Shown piece after piece: positions 11,809-22,945 of a stretch of DNA of 64,000 nt. A program made the translations under genes and the position numbers. How positions within the stretch are numbered: the stretch's first letter is position 1; each line of letters begins with the position of its first letter. This stretch comes from Polyporus tsugae (taxonomy: Eukaryota; Basidiomycota; Agaricomycetes; Polyporales; Polyporaceae): positions 620,001-684,000 of the forward strand of contig JAHRBS010000011.1 of NCBI GenBank assembly GCA_024305745.1, given 5' to 3'. The notes beneath the pieces are model-generated. The model was not told the DNA's origin. It made no database searches and was given only the letters and a program-made list of their open reading frames with translations.

Positions 11809-12719
11809 GTTTTTGGCGACAAGCCGGTCTCAGTGGGTATAGCCACTGAGACTAACATCACAAGCCCCATCTCATTTTTATCAGATCTCCACCCCTTATT
11901 GTGCCAGCATGGCATCAAAGTCAGCCCCCCCTCCATGGAGGTGGCCACCTGTACTAGTTCTCAATTCGGAACAAGGGCAGCTATAAGGGCAGCTCTCAAT
12001 TCGGAGCAAAGGAAGTGTTCAGTAAAAAATGCTGTGCTGTCTCGCTCTTTTGTCTATTTTAGCGCCAATCAAACTGAAGCTTTCTTGCCGACTAAGTACC
12101 ACCATCACGACCATCCCATCCCTGGCTATTCTTCTGCTATAAGTGCTGACCACAGTAGATTCCTATAGCATTGTCTGCCATCGTCTGCACCACAGTAGTG
12201 ACCCTCTCTGCTGACTCTCGCCACTGGTTCTGTCCGGGCCTCTGTTCCTCATGCCTGCATGAGCAGATGCGCGTGCGCGCTGACTAGCTCGTAACCCCAT
12301 ACAGGCAGAACCCGACGATGTGGCCGATCGTCTCGCACAACAGGTTCTAGCCATGACCATCACAGATGAGGGTCCCGACGTTAACTCGCAGCCAAGCTGA
12401 CTTTGGATGCCTCGAGAGCCGTTTCAAATGACATGACCACCTCTTGAACCTGCTTCGAATGCCGCCATCTCATCTGCTATTGTGGATGCCTTCCAGCGGA
12501 CGTCAGCAACTATGTCACCTCCCGCTGCTACTCTGCATCCCGTTCCGCCTACCTCGCATCCTGTCTCATCTACTTCGTCGACGGCTTCTTCCATAACGTT
12601 GATTACGTCTTCTCGAATTAGCACTCATCCTATGCCATTGTCGTCCAATTCTCCTGATCCCCTACGTCCCGACCCTTTGACTGCCTCGTCGGACTGTGGC
12701 GTAGAAGGCAATTGAGGAT

Positions 12720-13859
12720 CAGCTCAAAGCCGCTGCGTTGATTCAAGAGGATGTGCACTTTTTCAAGGAGAAGGCAAGACAGCAGCCGACTTTACAACTC
12801 TACTATGAACTTTGCCATGGCATCCGAGGCAACGTCCATTGAGAACTGCTTGATGAGCAGGTGCAAAAGAAACATGCCGAGCTCCTTACACGCTGTATTC
12901 TACTCCAGCAGGTACTTGCGGCTTGGAGTTGGGTTGTCTGTCTTCTGATAGAGCCTCGAGAGGTCGACACAAGTACGTCATTCATTTTGAGCCGATATTG
13001 GCGAAGCTGATGGAATCATAGGTTCATCACTTTGAATGACCTATTGATTACTATGGTGAGATCACCCAGCATGCGGCTTGCTAGCGATGGTCTGTCAGGT
13101 CATGATAGGAATTAGTCGGCGTGGTGGCGACTTTATTATGGGCATGCTCACGATCATCATATCCTTCATTGCTGATCATCTCGGCGATACGGACGCGAAT
13201 GTACCTAGACAGACATTAAATCAATTGCCTTCTACTATTGAAACGGTCACGCCTTGGTTTCGTTTGGATGGCAAGGTCACTGTTCATGCTGTTTGCCCCC
13301 GTTTCAATGCCAACTATTGTTCCATCCATGGTCCAAGCTCATATCCTTTGAAATGCACCAACCACCCATTCCTGGGTCCATATGCAACACATCCCTCCTA
13401 GACAATAGTGGCGAACCACTCAAGATTGACACCACCCATTCTCTCGAGGATTACCTCGGTGGCCTCTTTGTGAACTTGGTGACTGAGGGCTACATCATGC
13501 GATCACGCAAGATGATGAAGGGCCCAGCTCCAAGCATCATCAAAACACCTCACGATGCCGACTTCCTCCGCAGCCTGCAGGGTCACAATGAAGAGTTGTT
13601 TATGCCAGGAAGGACGAAGACAATGAAGAGGCAAGGTTAATGTTCGCGTTATGCATCAACTTCTTCACGACGGAAGGCATGCATGTGTGGGGGCCGACCA
13701 CCTCCCTTGGTATCATTGTACTAGCATGTCTCTATCTTCCCATCAAAATACGCTACAAGCCCGAGTATATGTTCCTCTTTGCCATCATCCCCAGTCCTAC
13801 AGAGCCATCATTGACGGAGTTCAACCATTACATCGACCCCTTCTCACAATAACGCTCGA
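12720..13859 (+). pseudogene. Plavaka-type transposase relic
   Basis: From about 13100 three successive frames give the order of motifs of Plavaka (CACTA-like) transposases. These are a Met/Ile-rich segment ending in LNQLPSTIETV, then LDGKVTVHAVCP with trailing Cys residues, then GEPLKIDTTHSLEDYLGGLF, then a segment with INFFTTEGM, IRYKPEYMF and LTEFNHYIDP. Frameshifts lie near 13395 and 13625. Cysteines of the usual CHC cluster are partly lost. 12720-13080 gives a helical Gln/Glu-rich frame with stops, probably the N-terminal part. The relic stops at the Copia LTR and does not resume after it. Confidence 0.7.
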
Positions 13860-14187
13860 TGTTGAGCGCGGCACTGCCAAGCGCTGGCAGCCAACATAGC
13901 CGCTAGGCTGTGACACCGCCATAGCGCCAGTTGTCACACATGCCAGATTACTCATAGCCTCGTCTATGATAATCACGCACAGCTCGACTGTGCACCGTGT
14001 ATGCTACTGTACAGTTCTTATGTAATCTAGTAGTATATATACGGGCTCCCCAGAGCCCCCAATACAGACAGTTCTTTACACCCTACCACCATCATCACTT
14101 AACAAGCCTCAACAACCCCTCCAGGTGAGTATGCGGAGCTTCCGCTAGAGTTGCTGCCCGGTGTGGGCTTTGCCCCCGGGTTCAACA
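13860..14187 (+). repeat. Copia 5' LTR (328 bp)
   Basis: TGTTGAGCGCGG ... GGGTTCAACA, with AGTATATATACGG as the probable TATA region near 14032. GTGAGTATG near 14126 could act as a splice donor in the leader. Confidence 0.95.
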
Positions 14188-14202
14188 GGTTATGAGCCCT
14201 GG
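14188..14202 (+). promoter_or_regulatory. Half-tRNA-Met primer-binding site
   Basis: GGTTATGAGCCCTGG directly abuts the 5' LTR and matches the complement of the initiator tRNA-Met anticodon arm. Confidence 0.85.
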
Positions 14203-14505
14203 TGATGCCCAGGTACTGCGCCGCTCATTGCTGGCTGCGACCTGTGAGGCTCCCAGCTCGCCTGGAATCCCTTCGTCGCCGTTATGGCAGACAACCTGTT
14301 GGATGGATGTGGCGCGATTATCCGCTGCCTGCCATCCACAGCGGTGGAGCTGGATGTGGCGCGCCTTCGAGGTCGCTGCCTGCCCTCCACCAAATAGAGG
14401 GGGAACCTATGCCAGCGCGTTTTTCCATGACCGCTGCCCTAAAAAGTCTTTGTGGATGTTGACTGACACGTCTTCTTCCCTCCAGACTTTAACCCCTCTC
14501 GCACG

Positions 14506-16467
14506 ATGTCGAACGCGCTCTACACCGCCGTTACCAGCGTCCTCACGGGCCCCAACTACCTCGAGTGGGCCGTGACCATGGAGTCCTACCTCCTGGCACA
14601 AGGACAGTGGAAGGTCATCAATGAGTCTCGCCCCACCACCGACGCTGACAAGCAAGCGGAATGGGACGAACTCAACGGCAAGGCCATGGGTAACATCCGC
14701 CTTCGCCTCGCTCAAAGCATCATCAGTGCCATCGCTAGCAAGACCACTGCCGCGGACATCTGGAACCACCTCAAGACGAACTACGGGAAGCCGGGCATCC
14801 CCATCGTCTATCAAGACTTCCGTGCCGCGATCAGTCTCACCGTCCCCAGCGACTCCAATCCTATCCCAGCCCTCGACAAGCTCGAGGCGCACTTCCAGCG
14901 CCTTGATACCAACAAGTTCGACGTTTCAGAGCACGTCAAGGGGATGATGCTTGTCTCCAAGCTCCCTCAGTCCATGGATCCCGTCATCCAGGTCTACATC
15001 TCTGGCCTCAAGGATGACGCTGCTGGCCCTGCCATCAAGAAGATCACGCTCGCCGGCGTCCGCCAGGCCGTGATCATGCACTGGGAACAGCGCCAAGGAC
15101 GTCACCAGTCGCGTAACAACGCCAACAAGATCAGCGCTGTCAAGCGCAAGGGGCCGGACCCCAACTTCCGTCAGCAGCAGCAGCAGCGCCCTCAGCGGCA
15201 GCAGCAGCAGCAGCAGCAGCAGCGCCCTGATGGGCAGCAGCAACAAGGTGGACGCTCTCGCGGCCGCCGCTCTGGACGTGGTCGTGGTGGACAGCCAGGT
15301 GCGCACCAACATGCGCACTTTGCCCATATGGTTGACGTGGCGCCTTTTGCCCACATCACTGACGTCCCAACCACGATCACCCAGGGCCCCAGCGGAGTGG
15401 AGGATCCGCGCGCTCTCATGCGCAAGCCCGTCCGCGCAAAGACAGGGGACAACAAGTACCCCTCGCTCACGTCTGCCATATCTCTCGCCGAGGAACTCGG
15501 CATCCAGCCGACGTTCGAGCGCATCCGCATCCTCGAGGACCTCGTCCGACTCCAACAGGCCCCTCGCGCCCCGGAGGAACAGAACCGCGCGGCCTTGCCC
15601 GCGGCCACCCCACTCGCATCTTCATCAATCCGATCTCCGACGATGAGTGGTGGCGACGACTTGCCCAGTGGCACCGAGGAGAGCAGCAGTTCGCAGTTCG
15701 AGGACTCGGACAGCGAGGAGGACCGCGCGCCCAAGCGCAAGCGCACCCTCAGGGAGCGCATGTCAGAGCGCACCCTAGAGGAGCGCCTCGCCCCTCTGGA
15801 CGACCCGATGAATGAGCTGACGGACGACGAGGACGTCGTGTCGCTCGGCGTGGTTGAAGATGAAGTTGAATCTTTCTTCGATCAGTACTGGTCAGTCTAT
15901 TCTTCTCCCCACAACAAGTTGTATGCTGACTTCGCGCCCTTAATGGCAGCTGATAATGTCGCAAGTCCCTCTTGTCGTGTAAACAGCCCGCATGTATCTG
16001 TAGCTATAGAGCAGAATACATGTCCTCACCACTCTTCACATGCTAAGTGTGCGCGCTGTAAGGGAAAGAATAAGCAGATTGAACGGCAAGACTCGAACAT
16101 GTGGATGCTCGACTCAGGAGCGTCAATGCACTTTACGTTCAACATGAGTGACTTCGCTGATTTCCGGTACTACAAAGTCCATCGACCGCTATACACAGCA
16201 GATGGGGTCACGTTCATGACTGGTGAAGGGACTGTCTTCCTAACTTTAGAGTCTGGAAAGACCATAAGGCTGATGAATGTCGCCTTGGTCCCAAATCTTA
16301 CCAACAAACTTGTTTCAATGGGAGCATTACTCCGTGAAGGAATGAAAGCGCGTGCATCGACCGCTAGTATCTCCTTCTACCAAGCAAATGAGCTTGTAGT
16401 CACGTTTCAACCACGAAACGTTGGTGACACTATTTATGTCATCTTCACGCAGCCTTTACTGGCGTGA
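14506..16467 (+). CDS. Copia gag-protease (653 aa)
   Basis: Starts at ATG 14506. The N-terminal 220 residues are the Copia-type capsid (UBN2-like) region. Next comes a Gln-rich run (about 225-250), an RG-rich stretch that probably binds RNA, and an acidic linker. A weak Cys/His segment (CPHH ... CARCKG, about 505-523) stands where a CCHC zinc knuckle usually sits; no canonical knuckle is seen. The aspartic protease follows with the active site DSGAS (Asp about 536). The ORF ends at TGA 16465-16467 just before the integrase region, in the same frame as the next ORF. Confidence 0.93.
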   Translation: MSNALYTAVTSVLTGPNYLEWAVTMESYLLAQGQWKVINESRPTTDADKQAEWDELNGKAMGNIRLRLAQSIISAIASKTTAADIWNHLKTNYGKPGIPIVYQDFRAAISLTVPSDSNPIPALDKLEAHFQRLDTNKFDVSEHVKGMMLVSKLPQSMDPVIQVYISGLKDDAAGPAIKKITLAGVRQAVIMHWEQRQGRHQSRNNANKISAVKRKGPDPNFRQQQQQRPQRQQQQQQQQRPDGQQQQGGRSRGRRSGRGRGGQPGAHQHAHFAHMVDVAPFAHITDVPTTITQGPSGVEDPRALMRKPVRAKTGDNKYPSLTSAISLAEELGIQPTFERIRILEDLVRLQQAPRAPEEQNRAALPAATPLASSSIRSPTMSGGDDLPSGTEESSSSQFEDSDSEEDRAPKRKRTLRERMSERTLEERLAPLDDPMNELTDDEDVVSLGVVEDEVESFFDQYWSVYSSPHNKLYADFAPLMAADNVASPSCRVNSPHVSVAIEQNTCPHHSSHAKCARCKGKNKQIERQDSNMWMLDSGASMHFTFNMSDFADFRYYKVHRPLYTADGVTFMTGEGTVFLTLESGKTIRLMNVALVPNLTNKLVSMGALLREGMKARASTASISFYQANELVVTFQPRNVGDTIYVIFTQPLLA

Positions 16468-16470
16468 AAC

Positions 16471-19400
16471 ATGATCACAGCCTTTGAAGCTGTCGACTAT
16501 GATACTCTACACCGTCGCTTAGGACACCCTTCGCGCGATGTGCTGAGACATGCTCGGAAACACACTGACAAGTGCCCGCATGTTGAGATTCCCAAAGAGG
16601 ACTCGATTTGCCGAGGATGTGCTGAAGGCAAAATGCCATCGCAATCCCATCCGCTCGATCTTAGACGAGCGTCGAAACCTTTTGAGCTAGTCCACACGGA
16701 CCTCAAAGAATTCCCTGTCCCTTCGTACCACAAACACAAGTACGCTATACTGTACTATGATGACTACACTTCACACGTGTGGACCGTCAAACTTCGTACC
16801 AAGGACACTGCCCTACAATCTACGCGACAATGGTTGACATATGTCGAAAACCAATACGGCGCGAAGGTACAGAAATGGAAATCTGATGCTGGAGGTGAAT
16901 TGAAATCAAAAGCCTTCACAAATATGCTCAAGGACAGAGGCATCGAGATTATAACCAGTGCACCACACATTCATCAACAGAATGGCCGTGCCGAGCGCAT
17001 AATTCGTACGCTCATGGACAAAGGGGAGGCAATGCGACACGACGCTTGCATACCTCAGTCCTGGTGGGAATTCTCCTTTGATCATGCTACACACGTCTAT
17101 AACAGGACGCCTATGCGTCGTCTGGAATGGCGAACCCCCTATGAACTTCTATACGACTCCAAGCCAGACATTAGCCACCTACGCGTCTTTGGATGTGGAG
17201 CCTATGTCTTCTTGCCACCTGAAGTGCGGAAGAATAAACTATCCCCCAAATCGGAGTTGATGGTTTACCTTGGCATTGGCGATGGAGGTCACAATTATAA
17301 GTTCATGCGCCTACCAAACAATGTCATCTTTACAGCTGCTCAAGCGCTATTTGATGAACATATGTTTCCGAAGTGTCCGCACGAGCAGAAGCGACAGAGG
17401 CAGCAGATTGCGCCCAATGAAGAGGAATCACAGGAATCCGCGGACCAAGTCCCCGCTCCTAAGAATCTCCCTGATGACGATGAGGAGCCACATCGTCCTC
17501 CCAAAAACCTTCCTTCTAAAAAGGACAAGGGCAAGGCGCGAGACGTCGCACCTCCTGCACCACCGGCTGAACTACCTGTACAGCGTACTTCACGCAGACA
17601 GACGCCGCGAAGTGTGCATAGCCCTGTGTTGCCGCAATCTCCTCCGGTTGAAAGATCTGGCGCGAGTTCTCCGCGACGATCTGGGAGAGAACGGAAAGTA
17701 CCAGTTCGCGAAGGGAATGTCTATGGTGAATCACGACACCCTACAGACATTTTCAAGGACATAGAGAAACGGGAATCGTGGAAGAAAATGGTTGAAGTTC
17801 GTGGAGAAACGAGTCGCTCTCGTACCGCGCCACCATCCAGAGATGAGAGGCTTCCCGGGCCTAGCTCTTCTCGATCACTTCCGCGATCACGCAATGAACC
17901 CGTACTCCGTCCACCTTCGAAATGGACCACGCCACGGGAGCCTACTCCCATGATCTCACCTAGTAGCAGCGACGCTGAGGAAGAGGATGACTCTGGTCCC
18001 ATGCCGGAACCTATACCTGCAGAGCCAGTCCCTCCACCTCACTCAGGCGCTCCTAGTGAGCAAAGCTCAGAGGCACACTCGAACGAAAGTTCTGAGGAAG
18101 AAACTGATGATGAGGACGAATCATCTGAATACGAAGATGATGATGATGAAGACGCGTCCTCAGAGGAAGTCGAAGATGCCCTGCGTGATCCAGACGGAAC
18201 TGATGTGGCAGAACTATGCCGGGAAGGGGGAGCATATCTCATCCAATACCTTATTTCTAAGGCTATCCCACCAGACGATGAGGGGGAGAAGGCCTCGCCA
18301 CTTAATGTGCGCGAATGGACCTTCCGTGATATCGCTGTCCTACCAAAGGATGAGCGAAAGGAGTGGTTCAACGCTTGCCGCGAAGAATTAGAGGCTCTTC
18401 GCAGGCGTGATGTGTATGACTTGGTTGACCGGCCCAAAGGGCGAAAGGTCGTCAAGAACCGCTGGGTATTCGACGTCAAAACTGACGGACGAAAGAAAGC
18501 CAGGCTTGTTGCGAAAGGCTTCTCCCAGGTCGAAGGCGAAGACTTTGACAAAATATTCTCCCCAGTTGTACGATTCGAGACAGTGCGTCTCATCACAGCA
18601 TTAGCAACGCTCGAGGACTGGCATATCTCAGGCCTCGATGTACGCAGTGCCTACCTATATGGCAAGCTGGACGAAGAGATATATATGGAGCAGCCAGAAG
18701 GGTTTCGCACACCCGGCACAGAGCACAAAGTCCTCAGACTCAAACGTGCTCTATATGGGCTTAAGCAGGCAGGTTTAGCGTGGTGGCGCACCTTGTCTGA
18801 GTCCATGACATTGATGGGCTTTAAACGGCTCAGCAATGATGCAGGCATATACATCTACAAACGCTCTGATGGAGCACTTGTAGTTGTTATCGTCTACGTT
18901 GACGATGCACTCTTTTGTGGGCGAAATAGGAAGCTCGTAGCTGAACTGAAAGCTCGCTTCATGAGAAAGTGGGAGTGTCGAGACCTTGGCGATGCCAAAG
19001 AGTTCTTACGCATGCGTATTACACGCAAAGGCAACGATATCCACCTGGATCAATGCGCCTACCTAGAGAAAGTACTGGAACGTTGCGGCATGACTAACGC
19101 GCGACCAGCTACTACTCCGCTCCCAGCAGGTTACCAACCTGAGCCCAACAAAGAGCAATCCGCACCAGAGCTTCGCTCTAGGTTCCAGACAGTCATCGGT
19201 TCCCTACTGTATATCATGTTAGGAACAAGGCCGGACTTAGCCTTCGCTGTGACAAAATTGTCCCAGTTTGCATCCAACCCATCTGAGGAGCACCTCAAGC
19301 GTGCACTCTATATCTGCCGCTATCTGGTTGGAACCAAGGATTACTCCCTGGTTTACAAAGGCAAAGCTCAGACTGGCTTAGTTGCCGGTACTGACTCTGA

Positions 19401-19890
19401 TTGGGCATCAGATCCCAACACTCGACGCTCGCAGACAGGATTCTTCCTGAAACTAGCGGGTGGTGTTTTCTCGTGGACTTCACGTGCACAGAAAACGATT
19501 GCTCATTCCTCAACTGAGGCTGAGTATATGGCGATGAGTGATTGTAGTCGCCAAGTAGTCTGGGTTCGCAACCTACTTGCAGAACTCGGCTACTATATCG
19601 ATCATATACCTCTTTCTGGAGATAACCAAGGGTCTATCTTCATTGCATCAAATCCAGTAACGGAACCGAGGTCTAAACACATCGACATCCGCTATCACTA
19701 CATTCGGGAGGTACATGAAAAGGGCATCGTCGACCTATTCTACATTGAAGGTGACGACAATCCCGCCGATATATTCACCAAGAACTTGGGAGCGACGAAA
19801 TTCGTTAAATTCTGCTCTCAACTCGGGCTCCACTTTCCACGGCCAGCTTATAGCGCCAAATCCGCTTTCGTACCCATGCCGAGTACTTAG
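16471..19890 (+). CDS. Copia integrase-RT-RNase H (1139 aa)
   Basis: In frame with gag-protease, separated by one TGA and one Asn codon. Domains: pre-integrase HHCC zinc motif (HRRLGH ... CRGC, residues 13-55), integrase core with the D,D,E set (HTDLKE, SDAGGE, NGRAER), a long acidic Ser/Pro-rich linker with a KKDKGKAR-type basic patch, then RT with intact YVDD (about 809-812) and RNase H (GTDSDWAS about 973, then HSSTEAEY and DNQGSI). All catalytic residues I can locate are present, so the enzymes look functional if the upstream stop is bypassed. Confidence 0.95.
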   Translation: MITAFEAVDYDTLHRRLGHPSRDVLRHARKHTDKCPHVEIPKEDSICRGCAEGKMPSQSHPLDLRRASKPFELVHTDLKEFPVPSYHKHKYAILYYDDYTSHVWTVKLRTKDTALQSTRQWLTYVENQYGAKVQKWKSDAGGELKSKAFTNMLKDRGIEIITSAPHIHQQNGRAERIIRTLMDKGEAMRHDACIPQSWWEFSFDHATHVYNRTPMRRLEWRTPYELLYDSKPDISHLRVFGCGAYVFLPPEVRKNKLSPKSELMVYLGIGDGGHNYKFMRLPNNVIFTAAQALFDEHMFPKCPHEQKRQRQQIAPNEEESQESADQVPAPKNLPDDDEEPHRPPKNLPSKKDKGKARDVAPPAPPAELPVQRTSRRQTPRSVHSPVLPQSPPVERSGASSPRRSGRERKVPVREGNVYGESRHPTDIFKDIEKRESWKKMVEVRGETSRSRTAPPSRDERLPGPSSSRSLPRSRNEPVLRPPSKWTTPREPTPMISPSSSDAEEEDDSGPMPEPIPAEPVPPPHSGAPSEQSSEAHSNESSEEETDDEDESSEYEDDDDEDASSEEVEDALRDPDGTDVAELCREGGAYLIQYLISKAIPPDDEGEKASPLNVREWTFRDIAVLPKDERKEWFNACREELEALRRRDVYDLVDRPKGRKVVKNRWVFDVKTDGRKKARLVAKGFSQVEGEDFDKIFSPVVRFETVRLITALATLEDWHISGLDVRSAYLYGKLDEEIYMEQPEGFRTPGTEHKVLRLKRALYGLKQAGLAWWRTLSESMTLMGFKRLSNDAGIYIYKRSDGALVVVIVYVDDALFCGRNRKLVAELKARFMRKWECRDLGDAKEFLRMRITRKGNDIHLDQCAYLEKVLERCGMTNARPATTPLPAGYQPEPNKEQSAPELRSRFQTVIGSLLYIMLGTRPDLAFAVTKLSQFASNPSEEHLKRALYICRYLVGTKDYSLVYKGKAQTGLVAGTDSDWASDPNTRRSQTGFFLKLAGGVFSWTSRAQKTIAHSSTEAEYMAMSDCSRQVVWVRNLLAELGYYIDHIPLSGDNQGSIFIASNPVTEPRSKHIDIRYHYIREVHEKGIVDLFYIEGDDNPADIFTKNLGATKFVKFCSQLGLHFPRPAYSAKSAFVPMPST

Positions 19891-19900
19891 CGAGGGGGAG

Positions 19901-20228
19901 TGTTGAGCGCGGCACTGCCAAGCGCTGGCAGCCAACATAGCCGCTAGGCTGTGACACCGCCATAGCGCCAGTTGTCACACATGCCAGATTACTCATAGCC
20001 TCGTCTATGATAATCACGCACAGCTCGACTGTGCACCGTGTATGCTACTGTACAGTTCTTATGTAATCTAGTAGTATATATACGGGCTCCCCAGAGCCCC
20101 CAATACAAACAGTTCTTTACACCCTACCACCATCATCACTTAACAAGCCTCAACAACCCCTCCAGGTGAGTATGCGGAGCTTCCGCTAGAGTTGCTGCCC
20201 GGTGTGGGCTTTGCCCCCGGGTTCAACA
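19901..20228 (+). repeat. Copia 3' LTR (328 bp)
   Basis: Same length and, by eye, the same sequence as the 5' LTR except one base (CAATACAAAC versus CAATACAGAC). Confidence 0.95.
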
Positions 20229-20435
20229 CAGCCCGTGCTATCTTTGAATGGGCACGGAATGTCACAGCGGCGGAATACATGCTGGCGAGGCATGACGAGC
20301 AGAAAGACCCAGAGTGAAAGAAGAGGGATGCGAGCAACAAGTCAAATCAGAGGGTGCCGCATTGAACTTGAACGTGCGCACCTGATCACAGATCGGGCCA
20401 GGGCCACTGGTTTGAATCGGACTGGGACCCTTGTT
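20229..20435 (+). pseudogene. Short coding relic between two retroelements
   Basis: A frame (ARAIFEWARNVTAAEYMLAR, stop near 20317) looks like genuine protein sequence but is cut at its left by the Copia LTR. It is not the continuation of the Plavaka relic on the other side. Family not recognised. Confidence 0.3.
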
Positions 20436-21316
20436 GCCAGAGTATGCGAGGAAAGTGGTTTCTTCACTGGTTGGAGCGGGAAGAGGAGGAAGATCGGACA
20501 GAGACCTTGGAGAGGATTTTTGGAGAGCTAAAACAGGTTCCCAAGCAGTTTCAAAATCTATGCTAGGTAGCTCTCCACGAAAGTCGTAACGCGAGGGGTA
20601 GGGTGTAGTAGCACAGGGATACCAACCAGGATCATTTGATTCCTCATCATAATAGTAGTCCTGCCGCTCATTGAGGTCAAAGACGTGAGGAAAGTTGACA
20701 CAATCAGGACCTGATGACGTCGAATTGGAGTCTTTGTCAACAAGGTTCTTGACCTCTGATCCCGAAGAGTGGTCTGTCGGAGTCGGATCCAAAACAGCCT
20801 AGAGATTTGAAGTGCAATGTAAGAAGGGAGAGCTCTGTGCACAAGAGCGACGTAGATGGGAACACCTATTGAGGAGTGCCAAACTACAAGGAAGTTGGAG
20901 TTCCCTGCAGCCCAGATAGAAGTCGCCAACTATGCCCGTGAAGTCTAGATAGTGTATGTAAAAAGGCTATAGTAAGGAGGGTCTGAACAGTTGTCCTCCG
21001 GTCCTAACAACACTAATTGTTGCCGGTACAAGAGCTGGCGGGCGCAAGTGCGTGGCCTGGCTCAGGGATGCCTGAAACCCGTGTGCCTCGAAAGCACAAT
21101 AGGTGGTACAGAGGGATATACAACTACTAGATAAAAGCGCTCAGGGGCACGGTGTGTGCAAAGTCACCCTGGCAGCAGTGTCAGCGGGCACAGTCAAGAG
21201 CTAGAGAAAAGTGGGGGATGAGTGCACAGAGTGAGAGCAGTGGAAGTCAACAAAAGAGTTGCGCGTGCGAGGAGAGAGTCGACGAGCGACAAGGTCAGAG
21301 CACAGGGCTCATAACC
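20436..21316 (-). pseudogene. Truncated Copia leader, inverted copy
   Basis: Reverse-complement copy of 7127-8008, ending at a sharp break after the ACATACTCT-equivalent (GCATACTCT here) inside the leader ORF, before gag. Differences from copy 1 are few. Unrelated sequence (GGCAACAAGGG) follows the break. Confidence 0.85.
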
Positions 21317-21849
21317 TGATGAACTCGAGGCTGTGAGGGCAAGGGTTCCGACTGTAAGTCAAACACAAGGAGATCTTCAGTCAGTGAGTGAACAACTAGA
21401 TTGTATGTTACCAAGTACCTGTAAGTCAAACACAAGGAGACTAAGGTAAAGTCAGTAACTACAAGTAAGAGAGAGGCATGTATAGTACTTATTCTTCAGT
21501 CAGTGAGTGAACGACTGAAGAGCAGGAGCAGAGAATGCAGTCCTTATATACTACAGTAGGAAGTGCATGAGTAAGCAATAAAGAAGTCACATGTATGCAT
21601 GAGTAAGACAATGAGGAAAGGATTGTGCAATATTGCACCATAGAGTGAGTAAGCATAGAACTACCTAGACTATTCTAGAGCAGTATGGATTGTCCAAGAA
21701 GATTCCAGACAGCTCCAGACCTCTACAACAATAGTATGAGAGAGAAACCTAAATATGGTAAGTAAGATGCATAGCATTGACTAAGCGCCATGTGGTTGCA
21801 TAGCCTTGTGTCCAGATAAGTCCATATCCTAATAGCTCAAAGTCCAACA
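21317..21849 (-). repeat. Copia LTR (533 bp), copy 2, inverted
   Basis: Reverse complement of 6594-7126 with the same ends and length and only a handful of substitutions (for example near 21785 and 21826-21833). Confidence 0.87.
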
Positions 21850-21957
21850 GAGTGTGAGCCTGATGATTGCCACATGAGCTCTACGTTGTATGCGTGCAAA
21901 CACGAAGGCAGGTGCACGGCGCATAGACTTTGCAAAGCCTTTGTGTGGACAATATGT

Positions 21958-22367
21958 CTATTTAACTTGCGATAAGTCCAAGTTCGTCATTGAAAGCGCC
22001 CGACTCATGTGCTCCGTAACGCTGTGACATAGTAGTCAGTTGTGCAGTGGGCCAATCTTACAACATACCGACGCCTTTTCTTGGAACCGGGCTGGGCGGG
22101 AAGGGCGGTATCCTTGGAATCGTCAAGCGAGGTGAGGTCGGAGGAACCAAAGGGGTCGTAATCACTGTACACCATAAGGACCTGGGCGGCGGTAGCCTTG
22201 ACCTTTTTGGGAGCGGGACGTGTGCTGAAAACACCCCCACGATACTCTAAGGTGTTGCGGAGAAGAATGTCGTCATCGCTGTCGGGGAGAGACCGCGCCG
22301 CAGCCTGTGTGTCCAGGTCCGTAGGTGGTGGGCCCCTAGAGCGAAGGTGGTATCCACCGCCAACCAT
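21958..22367 (-). CDS. Small two-exon gene (120 aa), unknown
   Basis: Exons 22367-22069 and 22021-21958 with a strong GTATGT donor and CACAG acceptor (47-nt intron). The joined length is 363 nt, and reading through the intron would change the C-terminus. The protein is Ser/Pro/Asp-rich with two basic patches (APKKVKA and GSKKRRR), suggesting a nuclear or nucleic-acid-associated disordered protein. No family recognised. It starts the compact 21.9-26 kb cluster and lies 109 bp from the Copia LTR. Confidence 0.6.
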
Positions 22368-22945
22368 TTCCAGCTAGCATGCAATAGCATGAGACATAGT
22401 GCACGTAAGTGTGTGCCACCTACACTTACCACAACAAAAGCCCGGGAGACAAACACCGCTGCTGGGGCTCCAGGTCCCTCCTACTACCGGTCCCTCCTAC
22501 TGCCTCTGCGTGAATATGAAAATCAGTGAACAGTCGAAAATCACATTCAGAGTACAAGCTTACATTTCTGGGGGTCGCAAACACAAGAATGAGAATGGGA
22601 GTAAAGGCTCAGTCAAGAGTATAGATTCAGGAAATATTCAATATAATATTGGGAAGGAGTGACGCACAGATGCACGTGACTGTGAAAGACATGTGCCTGC
22701 TGGGACCACGTGAAAGAGACGCTAACAACCTTCTGCCACGCCAGCGTGCGCTTCCTCTTTGTTCACTCTCACCCACACACCTCTCGTGCCGTGCAGGACT
22801 GCTGCAGACCTCCGGCACGGGAACGTCATCTACGCAAACGAAGATGTGTGCGTTCGCTGCTGATCGCCTGCTTCGTGGATGACGGGGTAGAGCTATGTAC
22901 TTTGACTTCATTCTCGTCCGTTTCCTGCTGCTATCCGTCCGGCGT

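Larger units (their letters stand above)
13860..20228 (+). mobile_element. Young, nearly complete Ty1/Copia element
   Basis: Two 328-bp LTRs (13860-14187 and 19901-20228), a half-tRNA-Met primer site at 14188, a gag-protease ORF, an integrase-RT-RNase H ORF in the same frame, and a polypurine tract (GAGGGGGAG) just before the 3' LTR. By eye the LTRs differ at one base (near 14067 versus 20108), so insertion is recent. The flanking 5-mers (CTCGA left, CAGCC right) do not match, so no target-site duplication is seen. Confidence 0.95.

Noticed and set aside
14926..15773. Long minus-strand ORFs (up to 209 codons) opposite the Copia gag
   Set aside because: Shadows of the high-GC gag frame; the CAG run gives poly-Leu/poly-Cys.
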